Positions 24,701 through 33,297 of a stretch of DNA of 64,000 bases are shown one piece after another. The DNA is taken from contig NC_134160.1 of assembly GCF_033958435.1 (NCBI RefSeq), positions 12,821,001 to 12,885,000 of the forward strand, written 5' to 3'. The DNA comes from Carettochelys insculpta. Taxonomy: Eukaryota > Chordata > Testudines > Carettochelyidae. The notes under the pieces were generated by a model. It did no database searches. It had not been told where the DNA came from and saw only the letters and a program-made list of their open reading frames with translations. The stretch's first letter is position 1; each line of letters begins with the position of its first letter. The translations under genes were made by a program, and so were the position numbers.

Positions 24701-27700
24701 TTCTTTTTCTATTTCCTCTTCCCTGCCTTCTCTTCCCTGCCCCTTCCTTTTTTGCTGTCTGTTCAAAACCAATAGCTGAAGACTGGTTTGTTCCTCTTGC
24801 TGCTAGGAGTAAATTGGAGCCAGGCACTGCTCAGAAATCTGCTGATCCCAGCTGGAGCTGGTATAGGGGCTTGAGGTGGGCTGCTGAGACCCTGTTGGTT
24901 CTGTGGCAGTTGGGCAAGGCAAAAGGGGCTGCCCGGTGAAATACCAAGAATCCTGAAGGGTCTGGGACGCTTGGTGGATGGGACCTTGTGGGTGTGAGGG
25001 GGGTGGGGCTAGCAGATGGAACCTAGGGGCTCCAGAGGCCCTCTGGCAGTTGAGGGGACAGAATGCTGAGGGGGTCTGAAGAACCTGTGGCTGCGGACAG
25101 GGCTGGTAGATGGAACCTCAGGCTCCAAAGAGTCCGTGGCAGTACACAGCTCAGGAGGCACTGATGCAAAGTCCCTTTCTATTCTTGTCTCTCTCCCCAC
25201 GCTACGCCCCACGACAGCTGAACATCATAATATTTAAAAGGCTAATGATCCAGTGAGACCAACAATTGAAAACAGCTTCAAAGTAAATATGAACATTACC
25301 AAAAGCAGAGCTAGTGAAATGGCTCCAAATGGGTTTGTCACTTCCATTTCCCCCTCTCCCTCCAGCCCGGGCCTGTATGTTTGTTCTGTTCCATTAACTC
25401 CTGTGCCATGTGGAACTGCTTCATCCTTCCTTCCCAGAGCAGCTCTGACAAACATGGGGGAAGGGGCCTTCATTTGTCTTGCAGCACAAGTTCAGTGAGG
25501 CAGATGCTGCTGTCTGCATCCCACTGGTGCTAATGGTGTGGAAACAGCCTCATCATTCCTCAGGAAAAGGGCTGAAAGCTTGCCCTCCCCCCACCTTTAG
25601 CTTCCTCTTTCTGTTTTTTAGTGAGAAACTAATTGCTTATGCTCCAACTAAGCCATTTTACCAGGTTAAAAAAAAAGAGGGAAAACCAGGCAGCATCTGG
25701 TCCCCATTGATTCTGCCTGCCTCTTAGGTCTGTGGTGTTGATTTCTGATATGGTGTGATTTATATGCTCAAACCTGGACATGATTCACTGCAGCAGCCCA
25801 GCTCACTGGCTGGCTGGCAGGGGGGGAACTTGAGTATTCTGGGCCTGAGATGGATGGACTGGGAGAATAGGGGAGGCAAATTAATGGATGACAGATGAGT
25901 GAAGAAACACAAGGGGGAAGAAACGAGCACCAGATACATGAACAGCTGGACAGACTAGCAAAGAGATGGATGAGCAAGGCTCCTAGGAGCAGAACCAGAA
26001 CAATAGCCGATCCAGTGCAGCATCCCACAGGGCCAATGAGGACACTCCTCCCACCACTATGCACTCAGGTTTCTGATGCAGCCCCTTTCTGCAGGGCCTT
26101 TAGCACACTTGACACAGATGCTTTAATTCCATTTAAGGCAACTCACTTTGCAGGATCCAGATGAGGAGTTTCGGTTGCTTTTCCCACATTCAGACAATCA
26201 AAGTTACCAACCTTAGCCAAATGAGAGCACAAAGCACAGGTGTGTAGTTCTCGTGCCTCTTCCACAGGAGATCTCAAAAGCCACCCATGAGTTAAGTCTC
26301 CCAACTCTGGAATTGGAACTAATACCACTTACTTTTCATAAACATTTGAGAAAACTGTCAAAATACAGGGAAGTGACATATCACACAAAACATCAGTGAC
26401 AGGCGTAGAACACAGGGAGGGAGACATTTTTCAATTTCCTACTTTGCCACAGGCTTCCTGGGTGACCTTGGGCAAATCATTCAGTCTCTGTGGTCCAGAT
26501 CTGCATAATCTCAGTTTTAGGCAATGTGACAATCCAAAAAAGCCCGTTTGGCTGGTGCTTAAATGTTTAGAGTGCAAGTTCTGACTGTGCCCACATATTT
26601 CTGCCTTTGAGTGCACACTTTGCTGGCTCCCTCTGGGCAGCAGGACAACAATTTCAGGCCTAAGCCCCAGAGCAATTCACAAACTAGTAGGAGACAGGCA
26701 GAGGAGTGTCAGTATCTCACCCATGAGGCCTTATCCAGTAGATACGCTGCTCAGAGGCTGCCTGCTGGATCAGGTCCCATTCACAAGCTGGCTGGAGGAG
26801 GTGGTTCTCCTGCCCACCTTATGACTTTTAACCAAGAGATTAGCGCACCCACCAAGGATACAGGATTCAAATCCCTCCGCTGCCAGATGGGGAGAAAGGA
26901 CTCAAATGGGTCGCCAACCTCAGGCGCCTCCTCTAACCCCTGACCTAGAGGGCACTTGGAGGTGAGACTTCCCCCATCTCTCCTTGTTAAAGGTATTGTG
27001 CTTTGGATAAATATTTAGCGTGTCAAGCCAGAGAAAGGGCATAAGAGCCTAGTGGTTAGGACACACAACCTGATCTGTCTGTTTCAGTGAATAGTTATTT
27101 ATAGAAAGGGAAGGGATTCTACAGAAGAAGTGGAGGGAATAGTCCATAGGTCAACAGTGAGCACACTCATGCATGGAGACCCCTGCTCAAATCCTTACTC
27201 CCCGTCAGGGGCACTGAACATGAGACTCCCAGCTGAGTGCTCTAACCACTGGCTGCTCTTGTGTGGAGCGCTGCAGACACCTAACTCATTCTCCCAAGAA
27301 ATGACTGGTCAGGAGCTCTAGGCTGTGAACGGGGGGCAAAGCGAGGTGCCCAAATCCATGAGGGGCAGGGCTGAGAATACAACTTGTTACAGTCTCCCAC
27401 TAGCTAGCTTAGGTAGCTCCCTGCCAAGCGGGGTGGCTTGTGCAGATCATACTGTGCAGTGCCTCTCTGCCACCATTCAATGAAATCTGGGTACCTGGCT
27501 CAGCATTTGGTCATCACCTTGTTCCTGTGATTTTCCGGGCACCTAAAAGTTAGGCATTGGCTTGTGTTCCCCATTCTACAAAGGGAGTTAATAGTACATC
27601 AGGAGGATGTTGTGAAAATCTATGCTTTAAAAGACTGTGAAATGCTTTGATAGCTACTGATGAAAAACTACTGTAGAAGTGCTAGATATTACCTTGTGGA

Positions 27701-28479
27701 CTTGCAGTGAAGTCCTGGCCTCACTGAATGGCAAAATTCCTGTGTACTTCCAATGGGCCGAGATTTCACCCCTGGGTTTTAACCTCACATTATTCATGAA
27801 TGTCAAAGTATACACAGAGATCCCTCTATTTTCATAGAATTATAGAATTCTAGGGCTGGAAGGGACCTCTGGAGGTCATCGAGTCCAGCTCCCTGCCCAA
27901 AGCAGGACTAAACCCAATGAAATCATCCCAGCCATGACTTTGTCAAGCCAGAACTTAAAACCTCAAGGAATGGAGATTCCACCACCTCTCTAGGCAATGC
28001 ATTCGAGTGCTTCACCACCCTTCTGCTGAAATAGTTTTTCCTAATAGCCAACCTACACCTCGTGCAGGAATCAAAATTCAAATATCTCAAAAAGAGGAGC
28101 ATGCTATCCATTTAGTTGCAAAACAGGCTGCTTCAAATTTAAATATTTATAGGAAGATAGGAAGCTCATTAAAAGAAGCCAAACACACATCCCCCCACAA
28201 GCCATTATTAACCCCAACACAATAGCACTGAGATCCTGACAGCACAAGCTAGTTTCATTACCTAAAACAAGTGAAATTCACTGAAACAGGGCCAATGGTG
28301 AACTGGGATTTTTTTATGTTTATACTGAAGATGTTGCAAATTCAGTGTCTTTAAAATATTATTTTAACCATAGTAGTGCCAGCTCCAGTGGTGTTTGTCT
28401 GCATGTAGGTCTCACAACATTTGGTGTTTTTCTTAAAGCCCCAGCTCCTGGAGTCAGGTGTTCAAGACAGCTTCAGCTT

Positions 28480-28510
<31 letters not shown>

Positions 28511-29482
28511 TTCTCTCTCTTCCTCCCCGCCACCCCAGCCCTTCTGAGAGTAAAGAGAAGCTTGCAAATATGACCCCTTAAGGGCTCTGAAGCAGAAAGC
28601 ACAGAAAAAGAATGCAGCCGTTTTAAAGGATTTTGATTTTTTGGTGAGGTACTTGACTCACAGTTTTTGAATGCTTGGTATAACTACAGTAAGCATGCCC
28701 CTTAAAAACATGACTACACTGCCCCCTTCTAATCTATGGCTCCCAAGCTCTTTCACATTGAGCCACACAACTTTATCCCCTGTCCACCCTGAGAAATCCA
28801 ATTACCCCTGTAATGACGGGGGAAAAACATGGCAAATTTTTAAGTGACTTGTGCCTCTGCAAAAAAACACACCAAACCCCAATCCAAACCACACCACACT
28901 TGAAGGAAGTTAGTGGTAGAATCAGAAATAGAACCCAATAGTCCGGATTCTTCAGGCCCTAGCTCGAGTCACGAGACAGCCCAGTTTTATCAGATTACTG
29001 ATTGCTTTACTCTCTTGGAGAAAGCAGCTATTAGCACTGACACATCTGATCTGTCTTTTATAGTGATGGAACAGTTCCCTTTGGTGTGGCACTGGTGGCT
29101 AGCCCTCGGTAAGCATTCATTTCCCTTTATTTCTGTCTCCTAATACAGCTGTTAAAAGGGCACAGGGATGAGACCAACCCTACAAGTTCAACTATAACAA
29201 AGCTGAAATGGTTTGACTGCAGTCAAGCAGCAACCACTTCCATCTAACCACACGATTTCTAAAATTACTGAACTACCACCTGGCATCTAGTCCTTGGTGT
29301 TTGGTTTTAAAGCTAGCGGTGGAGGGGTAGAGACAGTATCCGATATTGGTGCTGTATTTCAAATACCTTTCTTCCTATTTCTTCCAGGCAGTGGCCTCTT
29401 TATCATGATTTGCAGTGGACAACTTGTGACACACTTTGCTTGCCCAGACTACAGCCATCCCACATTGGTAGCTGCTGAGTGA
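9757..29482 (+). CDS. TMEM244-like multi-pass membrane protein gene (6 coding exons)
   Basis: Joined exons 9757-9792, 17355-17440, 21803-21876, 24151-24276, 29064-29108 and 29388-29482 give 462 nt, 153 residues plus TGA. Every intron is GT-AG and the phases agree throughout. The ATG has G at -3 and G at +4. Recognised from TMEM244-type landmarks: FYTVYY (residues 25-30), a PFEFNTEPS loop (50-58), ELTYFICGL (72-80), QWVWDYAITVT (88-98) and HWWLAL (117-122). Hydrophobic segments lie at about 13-33, 72-86, 94-108 and 124-137, so I infer four membrane spans. The molecular function of the family is not known to me. The gene converges on MECR. From memory, human TMEM244 is on another chromosome, so this may be a paralogue rather than the orthologue. 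The last exon gives about 30 residues that I do not recall in human TMEM244. No frameshift or internal stop was seen. Confidence 0.85.
9961..9985. repeat. GT/TG-rich microsatellite
   Basis: tgtgtgtgtgtgttgtggggtg run in intron 1 of the TMEM244-like gene. Confidence 0.7.
10343..10531 (-). mobile_element. hAT-like MITE, reverse copy
   Basis: Begins cagggttccctctat and ends cagctttcagggcccactg. Its interior (ctgctaatcagctgggcggc) is the reverse complement of the interior of the 11572-11757 element, so both belong to one family. Confidence 0.6.
10880..11085 (+). repeat. MIR-like SINE relic
   Basis: Core ccttgagtatgtcccttaac, then ctctggaccttagtctccca, aatggggataacagcaccac and a ctcacaagaggggttgtga tail, the usual MIR consensus order. 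Confidence 0.75.
11572..11757 (+). mobile_element. hAT-like MITE
   Basis: Begins cagtgttccctataagctg and ends aattggagggaaccctg, giving terminal inverted repeats of about 15 bp. Opposite in orientation to the copy at 10343-10531. Confidence 0.6.
11758..12309. other. Intron sequence, no feature recognised
   Basis: Part of the first intron of the TMEM244-like gene. A tRNA-like ggctgactcagtttatagag motif at about 12190 may be a SINE scrap. Confidence 0.3.
12373..13269 (-). pseudogene. CR1 reverse transcriptase, C-terminal part
   Basis: 298 open codons. LGPLLFNIFINDLDEGM, SKFADDTKLG (FADD active site), VLHLGWKNAKH, KDLGIVVDQRLDMSQQC, RPQLEYCVQFWAARYKKDVD and the Arg-rich thumb. The usual IPQGSVLGP is degraded to GVLPELVLGP. 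Separated from its N-terminal part by the fold-back insertion. Confidence 0.9.
13388..13718. mobile_element. Fold-back Penelope-derived insertion with 14-bp duplication
   Basis: Flanked by tgtatcaaaagctg at 13374-13387 and 13719-13732, an exact target-site duplication. The left arm reads inward from a minus-oriented 3' end (agcactttaaagactagcaa), the right arm from a plus-oriented one (ctagtctttaaagtgctact). They meet near 13585 in acacagagttctgtgtc. A direct repeat of about 27 bp (gaacagactcaatatttaag) lies in the left arm. Confidence 0.9.
13661..13900 (-). pseudogene. CR1 reverse transcriptase fragment, upstream of the insertion
   Basis: MEGILKESLLKHLEEGKVIK followed by SQHGFTKGKSCLTNLISF is the CR1 RT 'QHGF-KGKSC-TNL' block. 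The frame then runs into the inserted palindrome near 13732, so its last residues are not CR1. Confidence 0.8.
14098..14592 (-). pseudogene. CR1 ORF2 endonuclease-RT linker
   Basis: 164 codons. Includes LTREILYELKLKKDAYKKWK and MTKEEYKYIARECREVIRKA, then RMIREGVEPLLDDRGNLVTD, the conserved region between the endonuclease and RT of CR1. Confidence 0.8.
14627..15295 (-). pseudogene. CR1 ORF2 apurinic-like endonuclease domain
   Basis: 222 open codons. Motifs: METWWDDSHNW near the start, VGVCYRPPDQ, LMGDFNPPDICW (catalytic Asp-Asn) and HAQLDLLLTN. These mark the endonuclease that nicks target DNA for LINE integration. The first part of the domain is lost to a frame break near 15300. Confidence 0.85.
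16092..16475 (-). pseudogene. CR1 ORF1 protein, N-terminal fragment
   Basis: 127 codons from MDSDKPAVVTCTACAIFVFL. CTACAIF and FVCTTCKL give two CxxC pairs (zinc-finger-like), followed by a coiled-coil VAILEEKVKGLEAQIATLQ. This is the usual start of turtle CR1 ORF1, an RNA-binding chaperone. Downstream ORF1 is in broken frames. Confidence 0.75.
16715..17130 (+). repeat. CR1 LINE 3' end
   Basis: Reads the CR1 terminal region: acttggaggggacgtaatag, ttaggttggacatgaggaaa, gactggacttgatgaccttt, caaggtcccttccagttcta. It ends in a slipped tail of attctatg/attctagt units at about 17075-17125. The upstream part is missing. Confidence 0.88.
17355..17440 (+). CDS. TMEM244-like exon 2 (first membrane segment)
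   Basis: 86 nt between acceptor tttccag and donor gtgagg. Encodes residues 13-40 plus two bases of codon 41. A leucine-rich hydrophobic stretch leads into FYTVYYMIGS, the first predicted membrane helix. Confidence 0.88.
17441..18760. other. Intron 2 sequence, no feature recognised
   Basis: Between TMEM244-like exon 2 and the SINE. ORFs on both strands at 18335-18900 overlap one another and show no known domain. Confidence 0.35.
18762..18947 (-). repeat. tRNA-derived SINE, minus strand
   Basis: Minus strand starts gaggagggacagctcagtgg and ttgagcgttgg, then gtcctgctgtgagtgcaggg, ending in aaggtcttttcccagtctat. Same family as the copy at 3567-3751. Confidence 0.75.
18948..19456. other. Intron sequence, no feature recognised
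   Basis: Purine-rich, no conserved ORF. Confidence 0.3.
19860..21230 (+). mobile_element. CR1 LINE, 5'-truncated, with open RT ORF
   Basis: Begins gtcaacatggtttctgtaaa inside the RT and ends with the CR1 3' UTR: actggactagatggaccttt, ggtctgacccagtatgggca, ttcttaggttcta. About 1.37 kb. It carries a long open frame. Confidence 0.9.
19991..21043 (+). CDS. CR1 reverse transcriptase fragment (open, 350 codons)
   Basis: Palm, thumb and C-terminal part of CR1 ORF2 protein. SGIPQGSVLGPILFNLFINE (RT motif B region), AAKFADDTKLF (catalytic FADD), [69 protein letters not shown] and a normal C-terminus ending RSIDGY. No stop or frameshift over 350 codons suggests a fairly recent insertion. It lacks the endonuclease, ORF1 and the RT N-terminus, so it is not autonomous. 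The first Met is internal to the parent protein, not a real start. Confidence 0.88.
   Translation: MVPHQRLLCKLGGHGIGGKILSWTGNWLKDRKQRVGINGKFSQWKKVTSGIPQGSVLGPILFNLFINELEKGVSSEAAKFADDTKLFRLVQTKADCEELQKDLSKLSDWAAKWQMKFNVGKCKVMHIGKNNPNYTYNMMGANLATTNQERHLGIIVDSSLKTSTQCAVAVSKANRMLGIIKTGIENETKNILLPLYKTMVRPHLEYCVQMWSPHLKKDILALEKVQKRSTKMIKGLERVPYEERLERLGLFSLEKRRLRGDMIEVYKIMDGVEKVNTEKLFTCSHNIRTRGHQMKLKGSTFKTNKRKFFFTQRTVNLWNSLPEDSVKARTLTEFEKELNKYLEVRSIDGY
21233..21345. repeat. Small inverted-repeat unit
   Basis: ccatgtagatagggttctgt then caaccaaaacccc, mirrored by gggggtttgttgacagaact and caatctacac. A hairpin unit of about 110 bp next to the CR1 3' end. Confidence 0.55.
21803..21876 (+). CDS. TMEM244-like exon 3 (loop)
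   Basis: 74 nt between acceptor ttccttccag and donor gtaagt. Encodes LDTFDGLIPFEFNTEPS and following residues, the polar loop between the first two hydrophobic segments (residues 42-65). A Penelope-like element inserted only 55 bp downstream of this exon. Confidence 0.88.
22325..22738 (-). pseudogene. Penelope-like GIY-YIG endonuclease region (broken)
   Basis: The antisense of 22400-22470 encodes the GIY-YIG stretch (caatatacaaagcatctggg is its mirror), and gctttgttgcagggaaaggt corresponds to the Cys-rich linker. Frames are broken relative to the copy at 2174-2719, so no single ORF carries the full domain. Confidence 0.65.
22921..22980. repeat. Short GAATAT/TTGAATA tandem expansion
   Basis: Units of gaatatttgaata and gaatatgaata repeat about five times inside Penelope coding sequence. 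Local slippage that further breaks the ORF. Confidence 0.7.
23109..23414 (-). pseudogene. Penelope-like reverse transcriptase core fragment
   Basis: 101 open codons. GTAMGTPMAPQYANIFMGDL is the Penelope RT motif before the active site, and YLRYIDDIFMIWTHG contains the YIDD catalytic pair. HPTIILCLDYNTQEIHFLDT follows. The Met start is incidental; upstream RT is replaced by the inverted 3' arm. Confidence 0.88.
24151..24276 (+). CDS. TMEM244-like exon 4 (core membrane region)
   Basis: 126 nt between acceptor atttctctag and donor gtgagt. Encodes residues 67-107, the best-matching block: ELTYFICGLLF, QWVWDYAITVT and HVALASV. Two hydrophobic helices flank the aromatic WVWDY turn. Confidence 0.92.
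24277..27834. other. Intron 4 sequence, mostly unique
   Basis: No exon recognised. Weak internal repetition at 24970-25140 (gatggaacct...ctccagag twice, about 95 bp apart). tRNA-like SINE scraps may lie near 26830-26880 and 27160-27260 (tctaaccactgg on the minus strand). Confidence 0.35.
26440..26510 (+). repeat. MIR-like SINE relic
   Basis: gggtgaccttgggcaaatca then ttcagtctctgtggtcc matches the MIR core. Confidence 0.6.
27835..28062 (-). repeat. CR1 LINE 3' end
   Basis: Plus-strand text attctagggctggaagggac, ctctggaggtcatcgagtcc and ggagattccaccacctctct is the reverse of the CR1 3' region. Confidence 0.85.
28480..28508. repeat. (CA)n microsatellite
   Basis: About 13 uninterrupted CA units, then a CT-rich run. 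Confidence 0.9.
29064..29108 (+). CDS. TMEM244-like exon 5
   Basis: 45 nt between acceptor cttttatag and donor gtaagc. Encodes MEQFPLVWHWWLAL (residues 109-122). The E-FP---HWW pattern matches the TMEM244 C-terminal region. Confidence 0.85.
29388..29482 (+). CDS. TMEM244-like exon 6 (C-terminus and stop)
   Basis: 95 nt from acceptor cttccag to TGA at 29480-29482. Encodes residues 124-153: hydrophobic GLFIMICSGQLV followed by a Cys/His-containing polar tail ending in AAE. Phase agrees with exon 5. Confidence 0.82.
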
Positions 29483-29705
29483 TTCAGTGTTGGTAGCTAT
29501 TGAGTGATTCAAGATCAAGGTACTTCACTTCCTAGACCTCCAAACCTGAGCATGTCACCTGAGCAGTGTTTATGGGGCGGCAGCAAGTTCACAGTCAGGC
29601 TAGCAAGAAAAACGTCCAACGCTTTCAACAGAATAACGGTGAGACTGCACAAGTGCTGAAAATCCTCTTTCGCCATCTCGGTCTGATGCAGCATAGTTTG
29701 GCATG

Positions 29706-29711
29706 AATAAA
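29706..29711 (+). terminator. Possible polyadenylation signal of the TMEM244-like gene
   Basis: AATAAA, 224 bp after the stop codon; the first canonical signal I noticed downstream. Position only; not confirmed. Confidence 0.4.
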
Positions 29712-30214
29712 AGCCATTTAGGTCCTTCCACTTCAGAGAGGAAGGTCAGAGAAAAAAATTGTATTAGAGAAACACAAACTATTCTGCTCTGGAGACTGTT
29801 GGTCAAGTTTCTCCCAGGTGCAATTCTAGACATTTGCTGTGTGGTAGTTCTCTCTTCTGCTGTTTAAAATGCGTGTCCAATCCAAACCTCAGCCTTATCA
29901 TACTTAATAAGCACACTCATGATTTGATTCAAAAGTGCCATTAGGGCAAATCAAGTGTCACATGTCTTTTAGTTATGGTCTAGAGGCTAGGCCTACTGCA
30001 CCTGTCCCTAAAGACCCTTGCAGGAGCTAGGTGTTTCTATTACTCCTACCACAAGAGAAGGTGTGTCCTCTCACCCCAAAGTGCAGATAGGGTGTCAGTA
30101 ATGCTCTTGTCCTTCCAGGCCATAGGGACCAGTCTCACGGGGTTTATTCGTTTTAAGAAGACATGACTGTTGAGGTAGATTTGGTATTTGCAGTGCATTT
30201 GAGAGAGAGTGATA

Positions 30215-30740
30215 TTCATGGATATTGAGGCCACAAGGGACCACTGTGACCATCTAGTCTGAGCTCCTTAACAATACAGGCCATAGGATTTCCCTGAGTT
30301 GGATTTCTGTTTGAACTAGGGCACATTTTTAGAAAAACAGCCAATCTTGATTTCAGAGTTGCCAGAGATGGAGAATCCAACAGGGATTAAATTTCCCTCC
30401 CTTCAAAGTCTGCACCTTAGTGCTAGTCTGAATTTGTCTAACTCCAGGTGCCAGGTATTGGCTTGTTCCCTCACCAGCTCAACTCAAAAGCCCTGTGTCA
30501 TCAAATAGCTGTTCCCCAAGCAGGCACTTAAAGACTGATCAAAGTCACCCTTAACCATCTCTGTGGGAAGCTAAGTGGACGGGATAACAAAGAGCTCGAG
30601 CCTTTAATCATTCCCAGGGCTCTTCCCTGAGCACTGTCTCATTTAACAGAATCCTTCATGAATTGCAAATGCCAGACCTGGATACAGGATTCCAGCACCA
30701 GTCGCATGAGTGCCAAACAGAATTAATATAACCTCTCTAC
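30215..30740 (-). repeat. Old CR1/L3-like LINE 3' region
   Basis: Reverse of the typical LINE tail: gaccactgtgaccatctagt, ctgagctccttaacaataca, gccatgcatag-like text and caatcttgatttcagagttg. Highly diverged. Confidence 0.7.
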
Positions 30741-31313
30741 TCGAGAGTCCCCTCTTGACATTACGTTTTTACGTCATTGCCATATGGATCAGAACATCAG
30801 TTGGTCTAGTTTCCAGTGGAGAGAGGTATGCAAGGGGAATGCAGCCTGTAGTTTAGCAGCACACACGTGGGAGTCACTGGACCACTTAGACTTGCACCTC
30901 CCCACCCTTGCCACAACTTACAAGGAACCAGCAGGCCTACAGGTGCACGTAGAGTATGGTCAGAAGTTTACCATTTGTCCTACTCTCACAGTGCATTACC
31001 CAAGAGCTCACTGAGGGGAGGAAAACAATCAAGTTCACTTGTAGGAAGACAGAACCCAAGATGGATATTTTTCAAGCCTGTTTTGCACACATTGGCTCAG
31101 AGGTAACCCAGGGCAGTGATTCTCAATGCCTGTCTGCTGGTCAGACCTCCTTGACCTTTGTGGCAGCCGGTGTGAACAAGCTGTAATGCCACCTGGAAAA
31201 GGGTTGGCACATGAACCCTTGGAAGCTACAACATGACATTTTAAAGGAGAACAAAGTAAACACTGTGTGATAATTCAGACTGTTCTGACTGAAGCGTAGC
31301 AGAGGAACTACAT

Positions 31314-31319
31314 TTTATT
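31314..31319 (-). terminator. MECR: Possible distal polyadenylation signal of MECR
   Basis: TTTATT on the plus strand (AATAAA on the minus strand), 1.8 kb after the MECR stop; another lies at 31396-31401. I saw no canonical hexamer within 500 bp of the stop, so the real site is uncertain. Confidence 0.2.
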
Positions 31320-31596
31320 ACACAGCACTGGTTTCACAAAAACTCAGCTGATGGAAAAATAGCCCAGGAAGAACACAGATCTCTAAATTATAGCATTTAT
31401 TCTGAAAAAGCATGGATATTTCAGAGGCCCATTTCACAGTTCTTGCTCTCAGATGATGGGTTTGAAATACAATGTGACATGGCTTTATATCAGCTGCAAC
31501 TGCCTTAATATCAAATGACACCTTTCAGTTTCCCTAGGGATTGTACATGACAGTGTTGAGGTTAGCAGGGGCCACCAACCAGGGAGGAGGCATACA

Positions 31597-32318
31597 CAGT
31601 AAGGTCTCAGAGTACACGACCCTGCTGTTACGCGTCCGACCCCGATTCCTATAGCAAACCCTGTACCACGCTTTCCAGTTGTGCTGAACTTGCTCCCCGG
31701 GCCCTTATGGCCCCAGCTCTGCTCACCACCTGCGCACAGCTCCCGTTCACTCCCCACTCCTGCCTCAGGCTTTTGCTCACCACCCCTTAGGTGCGGCTCT
31801 GGCTCTGGCTCAACCTCCCAGTCCCCAGTTCAAACCCCCTGCTGGCTCACCACCTGTGTGCAGCACAGGCTCACCTCCCACCCACGCCTAGGTGGCTCAC
31901 CACCACCCCCAAAGTTTAAGCCACCCGCCCACCTCTGCCCCACGTGGCTCCAGTTCAAACACCCCACCCCCGGTTCGATGCCCCCTGCCGGCTCACCCCC
32001 GTGCCCGGCTCTGGTTCAACCCCCACCCGTGGCCCAGCTCACCACCTGAGCAGGGCTCCAGCTCAACTCCACCCCTCACTGCCCTGCAGCCCTAACCCCC
32101 CAGACTTAGACCCCCCCCGCCTGCCTCTCACGGCCCCACCCCACTGGTAGGCTTAACCCTCCCCAACTGCCCCCGCCCCAGGACTTACCTTTCTGCTGCT
32201 TCCCCGGCTGCAGACAGGGTGTTCTGCTGGGGAAAAAAGCAAACCCCCACTTACATGAAATCTGGGTTTACACAAGGGCGCGTGGAACTTAACCCTCGCC
32301 TACTTGGAGACCTTACTG
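31597..32318. mobile_element. Tigger-like non-autonomous transposon with C-rich core
   Basis: Left end cagtaaggtctc, right end gagaccttactg: exact 12-bp inverted ends, with TA on the right and a decayed CA on the left. The core is strongly C-rich with repeated ggctca-cacc / gttcaacccc units. The right part (aggcttaaccctccccaact, tgcttccccggctgcaga) matches 63430-63555. Confidence 0.75.
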
Positions 32319-33133
32319 TATAGTAAAACAGGCAGTTGCCCCAGGGTGTGGAGATTTAAAGGGCTACTGGCCACTGCTACAGGGCAGCCAGAGCCCCCGG
32401 CCCTTTAAAATACCACCAGAGCCCTATGAGGCACTGAGGGTTAGCTGCCCTAACCCTGCCCCTTCTGCCTGAGGCCTCACCCTTTTTAGTGGGCCTAATG
32501 CCAAGCCCCTCCCCCATGTTGCCCAGTGTCCAGAAGAGTGTCACCAGGCCTGGGGGATGAGTCCTTCTTGGGGAAAAAAGGCCACAGAAAGATAAACAGA
32601 GACTTCCTCATTTAACGCACTCCCCGGAGCAGTTACACTTTACTGCCAGGGCTGCGTTAGCCTCTTGTCAGGAGTTCCAAAGCCCTCCTGCTTGGGTGAC
32701 TACATCCAAGCAGATCACTCCTATTTGTGTCCTCCTCAACTGGCTGATTTCACCAGCAATAAGCTGACAAATTTTGTTTCTTCCTAATTTCTGGGGCTCC
32801 AGGAGCTGCACCATCGCTCGCCGTAACTTTCATTGCAAAGCACCTAATGTGAGCCAATGTGAAGAGGATCCGGCTCCAAAAGCCAAGAAATACTGTTGCT
32901 CCTCAGTACCATCAGTTACCCACGTTAGTCTCAGATGTGCCTGTTATTTTTTCAAGTGGGCAAAGTTTACAAATGTTTAGAGATTCTCCCTCTTCAACCG
33001 CTCCCTCCTGAAGACAGGGCTCACTGAAGGACATGTGTTTGAAACCAGTGTCATCAGAACTGGCTGTGATTCAGCTCCCTCTTAAAACTCCTCTGGAAAC
33101 AAAAAGGCTGCATGGTGGTCCCAGAAAGCAGGA

Positions 33134-33297
33134 TTACATGACTAGTATCTGTTTAGATGAGGTGAACGGCCTCATGGAAGCCTCCAGCGCAATCTGGTAG
33201 TCCTTCAGAGGGACCTCTGTGCACACTGGAGCAGTGAGCTGCCCCTTATGAATAAGATCACACAGGTTCAGAATCATCCCAGTCAATCTGTCCTTGT
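33134..33297 (-). CDS. MECR: MECR exon 10 (C-terminus and stop)
   Basis: 164 nt ending with TAA at 33136-33134. Encodes [17 protein letters not shown] through [17 protein letters not shown] and SSKQILVM. Acceptor cccttgcag. Confidence 0.96.

Noticed and set aside
26611..26943. 110-codon plus-strand ORF
   Set aside because: Intronic, no conserved motif, with tRNA-like SINE text inside.
31681..32150. Pro/Ser-rich ORFs of up to 122 codons
   Set aside because: Produced by the C-rich core of a Tigger-like transposon.
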